From Halovenus amylolytica (GTDB lineage Archaea; Halobacteriota; Halobacteria; Halobacteriales; Haloarculaceae): a stretch of DNA of 36,713 nucleotides. The stretch spans positions 1-36,713 of the forward strand of contig SAYS01000028.1 of the NCBI GenBank assembly GCA_004015825.1, written 5' to 3'. Position 1 is the first letter of the stretch; every line of letters starts with the position of its first letter. The notes beneath the pieces are model-generated. The model saw nothing but the letters and a program-made list of their open reading frames with translations. It did no database searches and had not been told where the DNA came from. Of this stretch, positions 24,307 to 32,515 are shown in pieces. Made by a program: the position numbers and the translations under genes.

Positions 24307-24606
24307 CCGCCGCTCGCTGACTCGCACGCGGACGCGCGTGGGACTGACAGCCTCAACTGATTATGTCTGTCCGAAATGAGATAATAAACTGGACGAACAG
24401 TGTACTTTCCGGGAGTAATGTTGAAGAAATATCCCCTAATATTCATTTGAGACGTCCTTATATCGGACGAGCGTTTGACGTAGGGACTTATATTTGGAGT
24501 ATTTTAACAGTCAGTGTTTTATGGTTCCGAGAACGGATAATGATACGTGAATAACCGGTCGAAGACGAAGTGTCTACGTCCAAAATCAAACATTTAGGTA
24601 GGTACT
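24307..24606. other. 300-base AT-rich regulatory region before nirA
   Basis: No gene seen. AT-rich with several TATA-like words: GACTTATATTTGG near 24483-24496 and GTTTTATGG near 24513-24521 (the latter would give a leader of roughly 60 bases). CGTCC (24453-24457) and GGACG (24465-24469) form an inverted repeat around TTATATC, so a regulator bound there would cover a TATA-like word. Just before the ATG stands GGTAGGT, a weak ribosome site at best. Confidence 0.4.
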
Positions 24607-26370
24607 ATGGCTCACAAAAAAGAAGATATCAAAGGCGAACTGTACGGAGACGAAGTACGCGAGAAACTCGAAGAATTTGCGGAGAAAGGGTGGGACTCGA
24701 TTCCGGAGGACGAACGCGAGGAGTGGTTCACACGGTTCAAGTTCTGGGGTGTGTTCCACCAGCGGTCGGGACAGGAGTCGTATTTCATGATGCGACTGAC
24801 GAACTGTGGCGGCGTGCTGGGACCCGACCAGCTCCGTGCGATCGGCCAGGTTGCCAGGGAGTACGCGACCGGTCCCATCGAGAACCCCGAGTTCGGCAAC
24901 GGCTACATCGACTTCACGACCCGACAGTCGATCCAGCTCCACTGGATCAACCTCGAAGACGTCCCCGAGATCTGGGAGAAACTGGAGGGCGTCGGTGTGA
25001 GTTCTCGCTCCTCCGGCGGTGATACGATGCGAAATATCTCCGGCTGTCCGGTCGCCGGGAAGGCCGACGAGATCATCGAGTCCCGGCCGATCCTCGACGA
25101 GATCCAGGAGACGATCCGCGGCGACGACGACCTCTGCAACATGCCCCGGAAGTTCAATATCTCCGTGTCGGGTTGTCGGCAGGGTTGTGCACAGGATTCG
25201 ATCAACGATATCGGCCTCGAACCGGCCTGGAAGCTCGCCGACGGCGAGAAACGCAAGGGGTTCAACGTCCGTGTCGGCGGCGGCCTCGGCGGCCGCGAGC
25301 CCCGCCGCGCCCGCCCGCTCGATCTGTTCGTCCCCCCGGAGAAGGCAGTCGAGACAGTCCGGGAGTTCGTCGAGTACTACCACGAACTCGGTAACCGCGA
25401 GAACCGCTCGAACAACCGCGGTCGGTTTTTCGTCGACGAACACGGGACGGAGAAGATCCGGGACGACCTCGACGAGCGGCTGGAGTTCGAGTTCGAACCC
25501 GCAGGCAAGGACTTCCGCGACGAGTACACCTACAACGCCGGCAAGCCACGCGAGGAGGGTCCCCACGACCACGTCGGTGTCTACGAACAGCGCGATGGCC
25601 TCAACTACGTCGGGTTGAGCGTCCCCGTCGGTCGCCTCACCGCGAAGGAGGCGATCGCGCTGGCCGACCTCGCCACCGAGTACGGCTCCGGTGAGGTCCG
25701 GCTGACGCGCCGCCAGAACCCGATCATCATGGACGTCCCCGACGAGGACATCGTGCCGCTGCTCTCCGAACCACTCCTCGAAGAGCACACGCCCGAGCCG
25801 AGTCCGTTCGTCCGCGGCGGGCAGGCATGTACCGGGACGGAGTTCTGTTCGCTGGCGCTGACGGAGACGAAGGTGCGACTGACCAGGACGCTCCGCTGGC
25901 TGCGCAACAACGTCGACGTCCCCGACGACGTGAGCCAGATCAAGATCCACTACTCGGGCTGTACGGCCGACTGTGGCCAGGCGATGACGGCCGACATCGG
26001 CCTGCAGGGGATGCGCGCCCGGAAAGACGGCGAGATGGTCGAGGCACTCGATGTCGGCATCGGCGGCGGCATCGGCGAGGATCCCTCTTTCATCGAGTGG
26101 GTCCACCAGCGAGTGCCGGCCGACGAGGTGCCGGGATTGCTCAAACAGATCATCGAGGCCTACGTCGCCCACCGTGAGGGCGAGCAGACGTTCCGCGAGT
26201 GGGTCGAGGAGATGGGTGTCGAATCGATCATCGATCTCACCGAACCGGTGGAGACGGACTACGACGATCCCTGCTTGCACGACGCCAAACAGTCGTGGTA
26301 CCCGTTCGCAGACGACGAGAGCCCAGCACCGACCAGACCGGACGGGAGCCCAATCTCGGCTGATGACTGA
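24607..26370 (+). CDS. nirA: Assimilatory ferredoxin-type nitrite reductase
   Basis: Reduces nitrite to ammonium with six electrons, using siroheme coupled to a 4Fe-4S cluster. 587 residues with the duplicated nitrite/sulfite-reductase layout. The cluster/siroheme cysteines are exact: C-x5-C as ACTGTEFC (Cys408, Cys414) and C-x3-C as SGCTADCGQ (Cys452, Cys456). The first half has the ferredoxin-like fold plus ISVSGCRQGCAQD, the matching pseudo-site. No NAD(P)H/FAD domains, so the electron donor is probably ferredoxin. It starts a tight three-gene unit with the DUF6360-like and cobA genes. Nitrite rather than sulfite is chosen from the cluster context. Confidence 0.93.
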   Translation: MAHKKEDIKGELYGDEVREKLEEFAEKGWDSIPEDEREEWFTRFKFWGVFHQRSGQESYFMMRLTNCGGVLGPDQLRAIGQVAREYATGPIENPEFGNGYIDFTTRQSIQLHWINLEDVPEIWEKLEGVGVSSRSSGGDTMRNISGCPVAGKADEIIESRPILDEIQETIRGDDDLCNMPRKFNISVSGCRQGCAQDSINDIGLEPAWKLADGEKRKGFNVRVGGGLGGREPRRARPLDLFVPPEKAVETVREFVEYYHELGNRENRSNNRGRFFVDEHGTEKIRDDLDERLEFEFEPAGKDFRDEYTYNAGKPREEGPHDHVGVYEQRDGLNYVGLSVPVGRLTAKEAIALADLATEYGSGEVRLTRRQNPIIMDVPDEDIVPLLSEPLLEEHTPEPSPFVRGGQACTGTEFCSLALTETKVRLTRTLRWLRNNVDVPDDVSQIKIHYSGCTADCGQAMTADIGLQGMRARKDGEMVEALDVGIGGGIGEDPSFIEWVHQRVPADEVPGLLKQIIEAYVAHREGEQTFREWVEEMGVESIIDLTEPVETDYDDPCLHDAKQSWYPFADDESPAPTRPDGSPISADD

Positions 26371-26372
26371 TA

Positions 26373-26657
26373 ATGAGCAAGCGCGTACTCGATGTGACGG
26401 CGTACACGACGTTCGATTACCTGCAGGGATCGGCAGCGGGAATCGACTGGGAGAACGACGGAATCATGGTTCTGAACGTCGACAGCGACGAGGCGGACGG
26501 TGTCGTCCGCCTCTCCACAGAACTCGACCCGATGGATCAGGAACGGACCGAACAGCACGCGGACCACGTCGAACTGTTCCCCGACCAGGCCCGGACACTG
26601 GCCTCGAAACTCCGGGAGGCTGCGGATCGGGTCGATATGGAGGTCGACGATGACTGA
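26373..26657 (+). CDS. DUF6360-like small protein in the nitrite-reductase operon (94 aa)
   Basis: A very acidic 94-residue protein; I associate it with the haloarchaeal DUF6360 family from its opening VLDVTAYTTFDYLQGSA and the closing LFPDQARTLASKLREAADRV. No catalytic motif is visible. The predicted shape is a small beta-sheet domain followed by a C-terminal helix. It starts two bases after the nirA stop and overlaps cobA by eight bases, so it is translated as part of the nirA unit. A role linked to nitrite reductase or siroheme is inferred from context alone. Confidence 0.75.
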   Translation: MSKRVLDVTAYTTFDYLQGSAAGIDWENDGIMVLNVDSDEADGVVRLSTELDPMDQERTEQHADHVELFPDQARTLASKLREAADRVDMEVDDD

Positions 26658-27489
26658 CGCCGACCGGACGGCACAGCCAGGCACTGTCTATCTCGTCGGT
26701 GCTGGGCCGGGGGATCCGGACCTGCTGACTGTCCGTGCCCGCCGGCTGATCGACAGCGCCGACGTCGTCATGCACGACTCGCTGGTCCACGACGAGGTCA
26801 TCTCTTCGTGCCCAGCCGACGCAACGCTCGTCGACGTCGGGAAACGGCCCGGCCCGAACGGCGAGCGAACTACCCAAGAAGAGATCCACGACCTGCTCGT
26901 CGAGAACGCGAGCGACGGGCAGCGCGTCGTTCGCCTCAAATGCGGCGATCCGACGGTGTTCGCTCGCGGTGGCGAGGAGGCCGAACATCTAGCAGCTGCT
27001 GGCGTCGACTTCGAGATCGTCCCCGGTGTCACGAGCGCGATCGCGGCACCCGCTGTCGCAGGCATCCCTGTCACCCACCGCGATCACGCCTCGATGCTCA
27101 CCGTCGTCACCGGCCACGAGGACCCAACGAAAGAAGAGAGCGCGATCGACTGGGATGCACTCGCGGCCATCGCGGACGCCGGTGGCACGCTCGCCATCCT
27201 GATGGGCGTCGGCAGACTGCCCGACAACACGGCCGCGCTGGAGGCGAGTGGCCTGGATCCCGACACACCGGTCGCGATGGTCGAGCGAGCGACCTACCAC
27301 GACGAGCAGGTCGTGACGGGAACGCTGGAGACGATCGTCGACCGGGCAGAGTGCGTGGATATCTCTCCGCCGGCAGTGACGCTCGTCGGCGAGGTCGTCG
27401 AGGTCCGGGATGCTGTCGACTCCTGTCTGGCGTCACTGTCGAGCCAGCTCTCCAGCGGGAGTCAGCACTCGCGCGCTGAAGGCGACTGA
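26650..27489 (+). CDS. cobA: Uroporphyrinogen-III C-methyltransferase
   Basis: Methylates uroporphyrinogen III twice with S-adenosylmethionine to precorrin-2, the branch point to siroheme (and cobalamin). 279 residues from the ATG at 26650. Family marks: YLVGAGPGDPDLLTVRA (14-30), LKCGDPTVFARGGEE (96-110; the usual Phe after GDP is Thr here), VPGVTSAIAAPAVAGIPVTHR (124-144) and a C-terminal ATYHDEQVVTGTL. The start lies eight bases inside the DUF6360-like gene, showing coupling. Next to nirA, its job is clearly to feed siroheme synthesis for nitrite reductase. The later siroheme steps (dehydrogenase, chelatase) are not in this window. The last 20 residues are a Ser/Gln-rich tail. Confidence 0.92.
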   Translation: MTDADRTAQPGTVYLVGAGPGDPDLLTVRARRLIDSADVVMHDSLVHDEVISSCPADATLVDVGKRPGPNGERTTQEEIHDLLVENASDGQRVVRLKCGDPTVFARGGEEAEHLAAAGVDFEIVPGVTSAIAAPAVAGIPVTHRDHASMLTVVTGHEDPTKEESAIDWDALAAIADAGGTLAILMGVGRLPDNTAALEASGLDPDTPVAMVERATYHDEQVVTGTLETIVDRAECVDISPPAVTLVGEVVEVRDAVDSCLASLSSQLSSGSQHSRAEGD

Positions 27490-27513
27490 CCGTCTCGCGC
27501 CGTCGATTCCTTT

Positions 27514-28563
27514 TCAGGGTGTCAACCGCGTTACCGAGAGCCAGTCGATCCCCTCGTCGACCAGCGCGAACACCATCCGTTTTCTGACGCCGTGAGCCAG
27601 TCGCACGTCGAGTGCGAGATCACGCGGCTCGAAGACGTGGGAGTCCGAAAGCACACGGACGAGCAGCTCCGAGTGACCCAGGTTGTCGACGGACTCAACG
27701 TCCTCGTAGGTCCGGAAGTCAGCACCGAACTTGAACCCGGTTTTCGGAACCACGCCCGCGTTTCGCAGGTCGGTGTACACCCGTGACCGACGGTCGAACC
27801 GGTCTCCCTCCACGGCTCGACCGCGCTCGGTGATCGCCGCCTCGGCGGTCTGGCCGCCGCCGTTTTCGATGTCGAGGATTTCCTCGCTGGCGAGATAGGC
27901 CGCCTCGATCAGCGATAGCTGAACTGGGTCGCCCGCCTGGTCGAGACGCTGGCCGTAAAATCCCTTCTCGTGGAGGGGCTCGGGGGGCTCCCAGACCACG
28001 ACCCGATCGGCCAGCAACTCGCCTGTCACCCGCGGAATCTCGTGGTGGGTCGATCCCGACACTGGTCGCTCGCTAAGTTCTAGATAGGTCACCTCGCTTT
28101 CCTCGTCGACGACAGCGAGGACGGCTGTCCCCTCCATCGTCGACTGTGCGAACGATCGGAGTGAAGCCGCCGAGAGATCTGTCCGTTCGCTGATCGCCCG
28201 GATACGGTAGGCGACGGTATCGTCCCACGGTCCGTCGCCGCGCGGGAAGACGACGAAATCCGTCTGCTCGTCGGTGTCCGCGACAGGCGAGAGGTAAAAG
28301 CCCCTGTCGCGGAGATCTTTGTAGACGAAAAAATCGACCTCGGAGACTGCCTGTGAGCAAAGGAACTCCCTGAAACCCAGCCCTGATCCCTCACGGCTGT
28401 CCCGTACCGTCTCGATATCACCGCGATACAGCAGGTGGGCCGCCTCGACCGGGGCGAGGGTCAGATCGGCACCCGCTGGCCTGCCGTAGCCACGGGCGTC
28501 GTAGAATCGCTCGCGGGCGTCACTGCCCGCGCTGACAGACTCCCCATCGAACGTGAGATTCAT
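27514..28563 (-). CDS. endA: tRNA-splicing endonuclease EndA (fused two-unit form)
   Basis: Cuts the bulge-helix-bulge (BHB) structures at intron edges in pre-tRNA and in the rRNA processing stems. From the ATG at 28563 the protein has 349 residues, about twice the single-unit archaeal enzyme; the N-terminal half is a diverged repeat and the C-terminal half holds the active site. Catalytic residues are Tyr286 in ADFRTYE, His297 in LGHSELLV and Lys328 in GVRKRMVF, the family's Tyr/His/Lys triad, with the usual GFKFGADFR before it. The frame stays open 89 codons upstream, overlapping the divergent small membrane protein gene, but that part has no similarity. This form acts as a homodimer of fused subunits. 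A BHB substrate is found in the 16S stem in this same window. Confidence 0.93.
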   Translation of the reverse strand: MNLTFDGESVSAGSDARERFYDARGYGRPAGADLTLAPVEAAHLLYRGDIETVRDSREGSGLGFREFLCSQAVSEVDFFVYKDLRDRGFYLSPVADTDEQTDFVVFPRGDGPWDDTVAYRIRAISERTDLSAASLRSFAQSTMEGTAVLAVVDEESEVTYLELSERPVSGSTHHEIPRVTGELLADRVVVWEPPEPLHEKGFYGQRLDQAGDPVQLSLIEAAYLASEEILDIENGGGQTAEAAITERGRAVEGDRFDRRSRVYTDLRNAGVVPKTGFKFGADFRTYEDVESVDNLGHSELLVRVLSDSHVFEPRDLALDVRLAHGVRKRMVFALVDEGIDWLSVTRLTP

Positions 28564-28657
28564 ACCTCTCCGTGGGCCGTCCGGCGGCAAAGTGTCTGCG
28601 GTCGGTCGTCGACGGTTCGAAGACTTATCTGTTCGACACTCGTCAAAGAGAGTGCAT

Positions 28658-28885
28658 ATGGGACTACTCGATTCCTTCGGCGCACTCGCAGCCAGTATCA
28701 TCGCCGCAGTTGTCATGCTCGTCTTCGCAATCTTGAGCGTGTTCGTGACGGTCTTCGTCGTCGACGTGGCAGCGGGACTCGCAAACCTCGACCCCAACGA
28801 CGACTTCGTCGTTCTCGGTGCGACGATCATCGCCGGTGCGGCGATCGTCGCTGGCGGCTCCGGACTGACCTTCGAGGGTCAGTAA
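28658..28885 (+). CDS. Small two-helix membrane protein (75 aa)
   Basis: From the ATG at 28658, a 75-residue hydrophobic protein with helices at about 9-37 (AASIIAAVVMLVFAILSVFVTVFVV) and about 50-68 (FVVLGATIIAGAAIVAGGSG). I do not recognise a family. A TATA-like CTTATCTG about 28-35 bases before the ATG fits leaderless transcription, the start chosen here over an in-frame start at 28553. It is divergent from endA, with starts about 95 bases apart, and 60 bases before the sulfatase-like gene. Function unknown. Confidence 0.65.
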   Translation: MGLLDSFGALAASIIAAVVMLVFAILSVFVTVFVVDVAAGLANLDPNDDFVVLGATIIAGAAIVAGGSGLTFEGQ

Positions 28886-28913
28886 GGGCGCCGTCACCGT
28901 ATCGACCCACTGG

Positions 28914-28922
28914 ACATATATT
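28914..28922 (+). promoter_or_regulatory. TATA box of the sulfatase-like gene; decides the start
   Basis: ACATATATT is centred 28 bases before the ATG at 28946, the normal distance for leaderless haloarchaeal genes. The in-frame GTG at 28931 lies too close to the box to be on such a transcript, so the ATG is preferred. Confidence 0.6.
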
Positions 28923-28945
28923 CTAGTCGTGTGGAACTAGCAACG

Positions 28946-30280
28946 ATGGCCACCCAGCCGAATGTGATCGTCGTCGTCCTGGATACCGTCCGGGCCGACC
29001 GGGTCTCTGCACTCGGCTACGACAGGGAGACGACACCCGCATTCGACGCGTTCGCGGCCGACGCGACGCTGTATACTGATGCCGTGTCACAGGCGTCCTG
29101 GTCGGTCCCCTCTCACGCATCCCTCTTTACTGGCGAGTACCCCTCGGACCACGGCGCGACGATCACGAGGCCGGTACTGACGGCCGATGCGGTCCTCCCG
29201 GAACTGCTCTCCACCGGTGGGTACGAGACCTACGGCATCTCTCCGAACAGCTACGTCCGGCCAGCGACGGGGTTCGCCCGTGGATTCGACGAGTTTCAGA
29301 TGTGCTCCGGCGTGACCGAATCCGCGGTGGCTGCCGACATCCTCGGCCCGCCAGTCAACTGGGTCACCAGTACCGCAGCCGTCCGACAGCCGATCGAACG
29401 GCTGTTTACTGCGTCTCGAACGAAGGGCGCGGTCACCACAGATCCCGACGCTCCGGCCGACAACGGGGTTCTCGACCGTGTCTCCGACGTACTGGATCGG
29501 GCAGATGCACCGTTCTTTCTGTTCTGTAACCTCATCGACGCACATCTTCCCCGCTCGCCAGCCCCGGAGTACGTCGACCGGTTCGTCGAACCCGAACTCG
29601 CCGACGCACCGATCCCGGAGAGCGAACGTGCGTACACGATGGGCGACCACGAACTCGCCGATCGTTCGCTGACCCGTCTCCGCCAGCTGTACGACGCCGA
29701 TCTGCGAACCCTGGACGACAAACTCGCTGCCCTCCTCGATCGCTTCCGGGATGCCGGTGTTCTCGACGACTCCCTCGTCGTCCTGGTCTCCGATCACGGC
29801 GAACATCTCGGGGAGTTCGACCGAATCGGTCACCAGTTCAGCGTCTTCGATAGCGTCGTCTCCGTTCCGCTCGCGATCCAGTTCCCCGACGGCGGGCCAG
29901 ACCGGATCGACGACCAGGTCGAGATTCGCCGGCTGTTCGAGACGGTTCTCGACGAGACTGGGCTGCAATCCCATCCGCACCGCTCGCTCGCCTCCGGGAT
30001 CGGAGACGATATCGCACGCGGCTCCTACGCCTCGCCGATGGTCGACATCGAACAGCTTCTCTGGGGTGACAGTGTCCGGTACGATCCCGAGTTTCTCGGG
30101 GAGTCTCTCTCTTTTGCCCGGACCGACGAGGCGAAACTGATCTCCTTCGACGGCGAGGAGTGGCTGTTCGAACTGCCCGAGACGGCAGACGGCTCACTGC
30201 CGAAGCTGGCCCGGGAACGCTACGCTGCACTTTCGGAGTCGCTCGAACTCGATCGGCAACTGGCGAAAACGATGCTATAG
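28946..30280 (+). CDS. Sulfatase-like hydrolase of the alkaline phosphatase superfamily
   Basis: From the ATG at 28946 the protein has 444 residues. The opening NVIVVVLDTVRADRVSALGY (6-25, Asp13) and VLVSDHGEHLGEF (Asp283, His284) are the two metal-binding signatures of sulfatases and relatives. The active-site loop is SWSVPSHASLFTG (51-63). In true sulfatases this reads C/S-x-P-S-R, with the first residue turned into formylglycine; here it is Ser53 and the Arg is His57. Formylglycine formation is therefore doubtful, and the enzyme may be a phosphatase, phosphodiesterase or phosphotransferase acting with Ser. No signal peptide or membrane helix is evident, so cytoplasmic. Its end overlaps the convergent pyrD by six bases. 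Confidence 0.85.
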   Translation: MATQPNVIVVVLDTVRADRVSALGYDRETTPAFDAFAADATLYTDAVSQASWSVPSHASLFTGEYPSDHGATITRPVLTADAVLPELLSTGGYETYGISPNSYVRPATGFARGFDEFQMCSGVTESAVAADILGPPVNWVTSTAAVRQPIERLFTASRTKGAVTTDPDAPADNGVLDRVSDVLDRADAPFFLFCNLIDAHLPRSPAPEYVDRFVEPELADAPIPESERAYTMGDHELADRSLTRLRQLYDADLRTLDDKLAALLDRFRDAGVLDDSLVVLVSDHGEHLGEFDRIGHQFSVFDSVVSVPLAIQFPDGGPDRIDDQVEIRRLFETVLDETGLQSHPHRSLASGIGDDIARGSYASPMVDIEQLLWGDSVRYDPEFLGESLSFARTDEAKLISFDGEEWLFELPETADGSLPKLARERYAALSESLELDRQLAKTML

Positions 30281-31330
30281 ATCCGCGCCGACTGCCGCCT
30301 CGATGGAGTCGAACCCGTCCCGTTCGAGCAGGGAGAGGAGTCCACGGTTGATATCCCGGGCGATCGTGGGGCCCTCGTAGACGAGTCCGGTATACAACTG
30401 GACGACGCTCGCGCCCGCGCGAATTTTTTCGTAGGCATCTTGTGCCGTCGCGACACCGCCGACGCCGACGACAGGCACGTCTGTTCGCCCTGCGACGTAG
30501 GCGACCATCTCCGTCGCCGTCGACTCGATCGGTTTGCCCGAGAGACCGCCCCCCTCGACACGGTTTGGCGACCGCAGGGAGGCAGGTCGCGAGGTCGTGG
30601 TGTTCGTCGCGACCACGCCCTCGAGATCGAACTCGTCGACGATCGAGAGGGCGTCGTCGATCGCTGGCTCGGGGAGGTCCGGCGAGAGTTTGATCAGCAG
30701 GGGTCTCGCCCCGGCCGCCCGCAACTCGCCGATGATCGCGGCCATCGAATCGCGGTTCTGGAGCTCCTCGAACCCCTGGGAGTTCGGACAGGAGACGTTG
30801 ACGACGAAGAAATCGCCGCCCTCGGCGACGTGCTGGTAGGTCTCCCGGTAATCCGCCGGGGCGTTCTCCGGATCGACGGTCTCCGATTTTGCGATGTTGA
30901 CGCCGACCGGAAACGGGACGTCGATCGCCGCGAGCCGTCTCCCGACAGCGTCGGCGCCGTCGTTGTTCAGCCCCATCCTGTTGATCAACCCCTCGTCTTC
31001 GGGGAGCCGGAACATCCGTGGGCGTGCGTTTCCGGCCTGTGGCTGTGCTGTGACGCCACCGATCTCGACGAAGCCGAATCCGAGCGCACCCAGCGCTGGA
31101 ACGATCTCGGCGTTTTTGTCGAAGCCTGCCGCGACACCGACGGGGTTCGGGAACTGCTGACCGAACGCAGTCGTTTCGAGCCGGTCGTCGTCGACGGTGT
31201 ATCGCTGACTGACGAGTGACCGGGCTGGTGTCCGCTGGAACAGTTCGAGGCCACGGTGAACGAGTCGGTGGGCGGTTTCCGGCGAGAGCTGGAACAGAAG
31301 CGGTTTGGCAACTGTGTATAATCCTGTCAT
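30275..31330 (-). CDS. pyrD: Dihydroorotate dehydrogenase, class 2-like
   Basis: Oxidises dihydroorotate to orotate in pyrimidine synthesis, with FMN. 351 residues. The N-terminal helical extension (VAKPLLFQLSPETAHRLVHRGLEL, 8-31) is the membrane/quinone-side part of class 2 enzymes. FMN and substrate segments are present: VGVAAGFDKNAE (64-75), INRMGLNNDG (116-125), NTTTSRP, EGGGLSGKP and GVGGVATAQDA. The catalytic loop is FVVNVSCPNSQGFEEL (175-190). Class 2 enzymes have NxSSPNT with the second Ser as base; here that residue is Cys181, as in class 1 enzymes. It follows the AbrB-like gene by 13 bases on the same strand. Confidence 0.93.
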   Translation of the reverse strand: MTGLYTVAKPLLFQLSPETAHRLVHRGLELFQRTPARSLVSQRYTVDDDRLETTAFGQQFPNPVGVAAGFDKNAEIVPALGALGFGFVEIGGVTAQPQAGNARPRMFRLPEDEGLINRMGLNNDGADAVGRRLAAIDVPFPVGVNIAKSETVDPENAPADYRETYQHVAEGGDFFVVNVSCPNSQGFEELQNRDSMAAIIGELRAAGARPLLIKLSPDLPEPAIDDALSIVDEFDLEGVVATNTTTSRPASLRSPNRVEGGGLSGKPIESTATEMVAYVAGRTDVPVVGVGGVATAQDAYEKIRAGASVVQLYTGLVYEGPTIARDINRGLLSLLERDGFDSIEAAVGADL

Positions 31331-31343
31331 CTAGCTGCTGGGG

Positions 31344-31541
31344 TTAGAAGTCGTGCTCGACGTCGTCCTGATCCGCTTTCTGGATGATTATCTTGTTGTC
31401 TCGGACCCTGACGAATACCTCGTCTCCGATCTCCATCCCGGCGACGGCCAGTTCGTCTTCGTGCAGGTTGATATGAACGTTGTGGTACTCACCGTCTTCG
31501 TCTTTCGCGCCACTCGGACTGAGCTTCTTCTTTCGGACCAT
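31344..31541 (-). CDS. AbrB-like small protein (65 aa)
   Basis: A 65-residue charged protein. The segment HNVHINLHEDELAVAGMEIGDEVFVRVRDNKIIIQKA resembles the swapped-hairpin AbrB/MazE fold: 'ip.el....gi..GDeV.v.v.d..ivi..'. The similarity is by eye and the fold is inferred. Such proteins bind DNA as dimers or are antitoxins, but the lysine-rich start (MVRKKKLSPSG) and the housekeeping partner do not point to a toxin system. The start is 13 bases before pyrD, so the two should be co-transcribed. A TATA-like CTTAAGTAG on the minus strand about 32-42 bases before the ATG is a likely promoter. Confidence 0.65.
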   Translation of the reverse strand: MVRKKKLSPSGAKDEDGEYHNVHINLHEDELAVAGMEIGDEVFVRVRDNKIIIQKADQDDVEHDF

Positions 31542-31729
31542 CGCGGTGTTCTAGTCCGTCTTTCACTGGAGCATCTACTTAAGCTTACCGCGCGCAGTCG
31601 CTGGCTTTCGACCGCGCGCGAGATGCCTGCCCCTACTCTTCCCCCGATTTTCAGTGGTCTTTGCTGATCCGCTCCTCCAAGTTCGATCATCACTTATAAA
31701 TAATTCGGCCGTCGGCTGCCGATTAGGGG

Positions 31730-31738
31730 ATATATTTA
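31730..31738 (+). promoter_or_regulatory. TATA box and SD site of the MC1 gene
   Basis: ATATATTTA is centred 45 bases before the ATG at 31779, giving a leader of about 15-20 bases. That leader contains GGAG (31765-31768) ten bases before the ATG. A second AT-rich word, CTTATAAATA (31693-31702), may serve the opposite strand or an extra start. Confidence 0.55.
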
Positions 31739-31778
31739 TTATGGGTCATGTGCTGATTTGACATGGAGCGGTGAAACC

Positions 31779-32090
31779 ATGGCACGCGACAACGACAAGC
31801 GTAATTTCGCACTGAGAGAGGAGGGAGGTAACGAAAGTAGCGTCTTTTCGGGTGGCACACCCCGCCAGGCTGCGTTGAAGGCAGCACGGCGGCTCGATCC
31901 GGCCTCGTCCGAAGACGCTGCCGATACTGAAGAGCTTCGCCTGCGCGAGAAGGGCACCCACAAGGTCCACATCTACGAGGGGTGGGCGTGGGAGGAGGAA
32001 GCGCCCGACGACAAACCCGACTGGATGCCATCGGAGATCACGAAGGGTAACGTCGAGAAACAGGGGGTCGAGCACCTCGACGAGATCTAG
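31779..32090 (+). CDS. Non-histone chromosomal protein MC1
   Basis: A DNA-bending architectural protein that kinks DNA as a monomer, known from Methanosarcina and haloarchaea. 103 residues from the ATG at 31779; an in-frame start at 31758 would skip the ribosome site at 31765-31768. The family pattern is clear: KRNFALREEGGNESSVFSGG (7-26), PRQAALKAARRL (28-39), LRLREKGTHKVHIYEGW (53-69), PDWMPSEITKGNVEKQGVE (80-98). The loop between the second and third (40-52) is longer and more acidic than in methanogen MC1, as expected in a halophile. It stands directly before the rRNA operon, on the same strand. Confidence 0.93.
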   Translation: MARDNDKRNFALREEGGNESSVFSGGTPRQAALKAARRLDPASSEDAADTEELRLREKGTHKVHIYEGWAWEEEAPDDKPDWMPSEITKGNVEKQGVEHLDEI

Positions 32091-32370
32091 CAGCGCAGTC
32101 CCGGTTTTCACTCCGATTTTTCGACTGGTAGACCGAGTGTCTGGAGTACCGACCGTCGACAGACGCTGGAGTAAAATAGCTCCCAGCCATCTGGTCGGGT
32201 GCGCGGCTATCATTCGGTTCGACCGAGCGCACACGCGCGGGATGAGAAGCCGGCCTCCGGCCGCGCAACAGTTCTCGACAGCGCCGATCGGTGCCAGCGA
32301 CTGCTGTGTTCTCCCGTTGTCGAACCTGTCTGTATTGTATCGTGAGACCGCATGACGAAGCGCCGACTCC
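32091..32370. other. Intergenic stretch between MC1 and the rRNA promoters
   Basis: No gene seen. T-runs at 32103-32132 (GGTTTTCAC, GATTTTTCG) may end MC1 transcription. A GC-rich GCCGG-CCTC-CGGCC hairpin lies near 32250. The remainder shows nothing I recognise. Confidence 0.4.
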
Positions 32371-32413
32371 TTCGTTGCGTTTAAGTAATCCAACCCCCTC
32401 GTGACTGAATGCA
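32371..32413 (+). promoter_or_regulatory. rRNA operon promoter 1
   Basis: TTCGTTGCGTTTAAGTA (32371-32387) with TATA-type TTTAAGTA at 32380-32387, and GAATGCA 27 bases after the TATA start (32407-32413). The same layout occurs twice more downstream. Tandem rRNA promoters of this TTCG...TTTAAGTA kind are typical of haloarchaea. Confidence 0.75.
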
Positions 32414-32515
32414 TTCGCGGTGCGGGCTCGTGCCCGCCGAACCGTGACGGCACCCGATGCAAACACGTCAGGGTGTCGAGAGCACACCCACCTGCACCCC
32501 GGCCATTCGGGCCGG

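Noticed and set aside
24586..26280. 564-codon open frame antisense to nirA
   Set aside because: Shadow of nirA despite its length; the sense strand shows all nitrite reductase cysteines.
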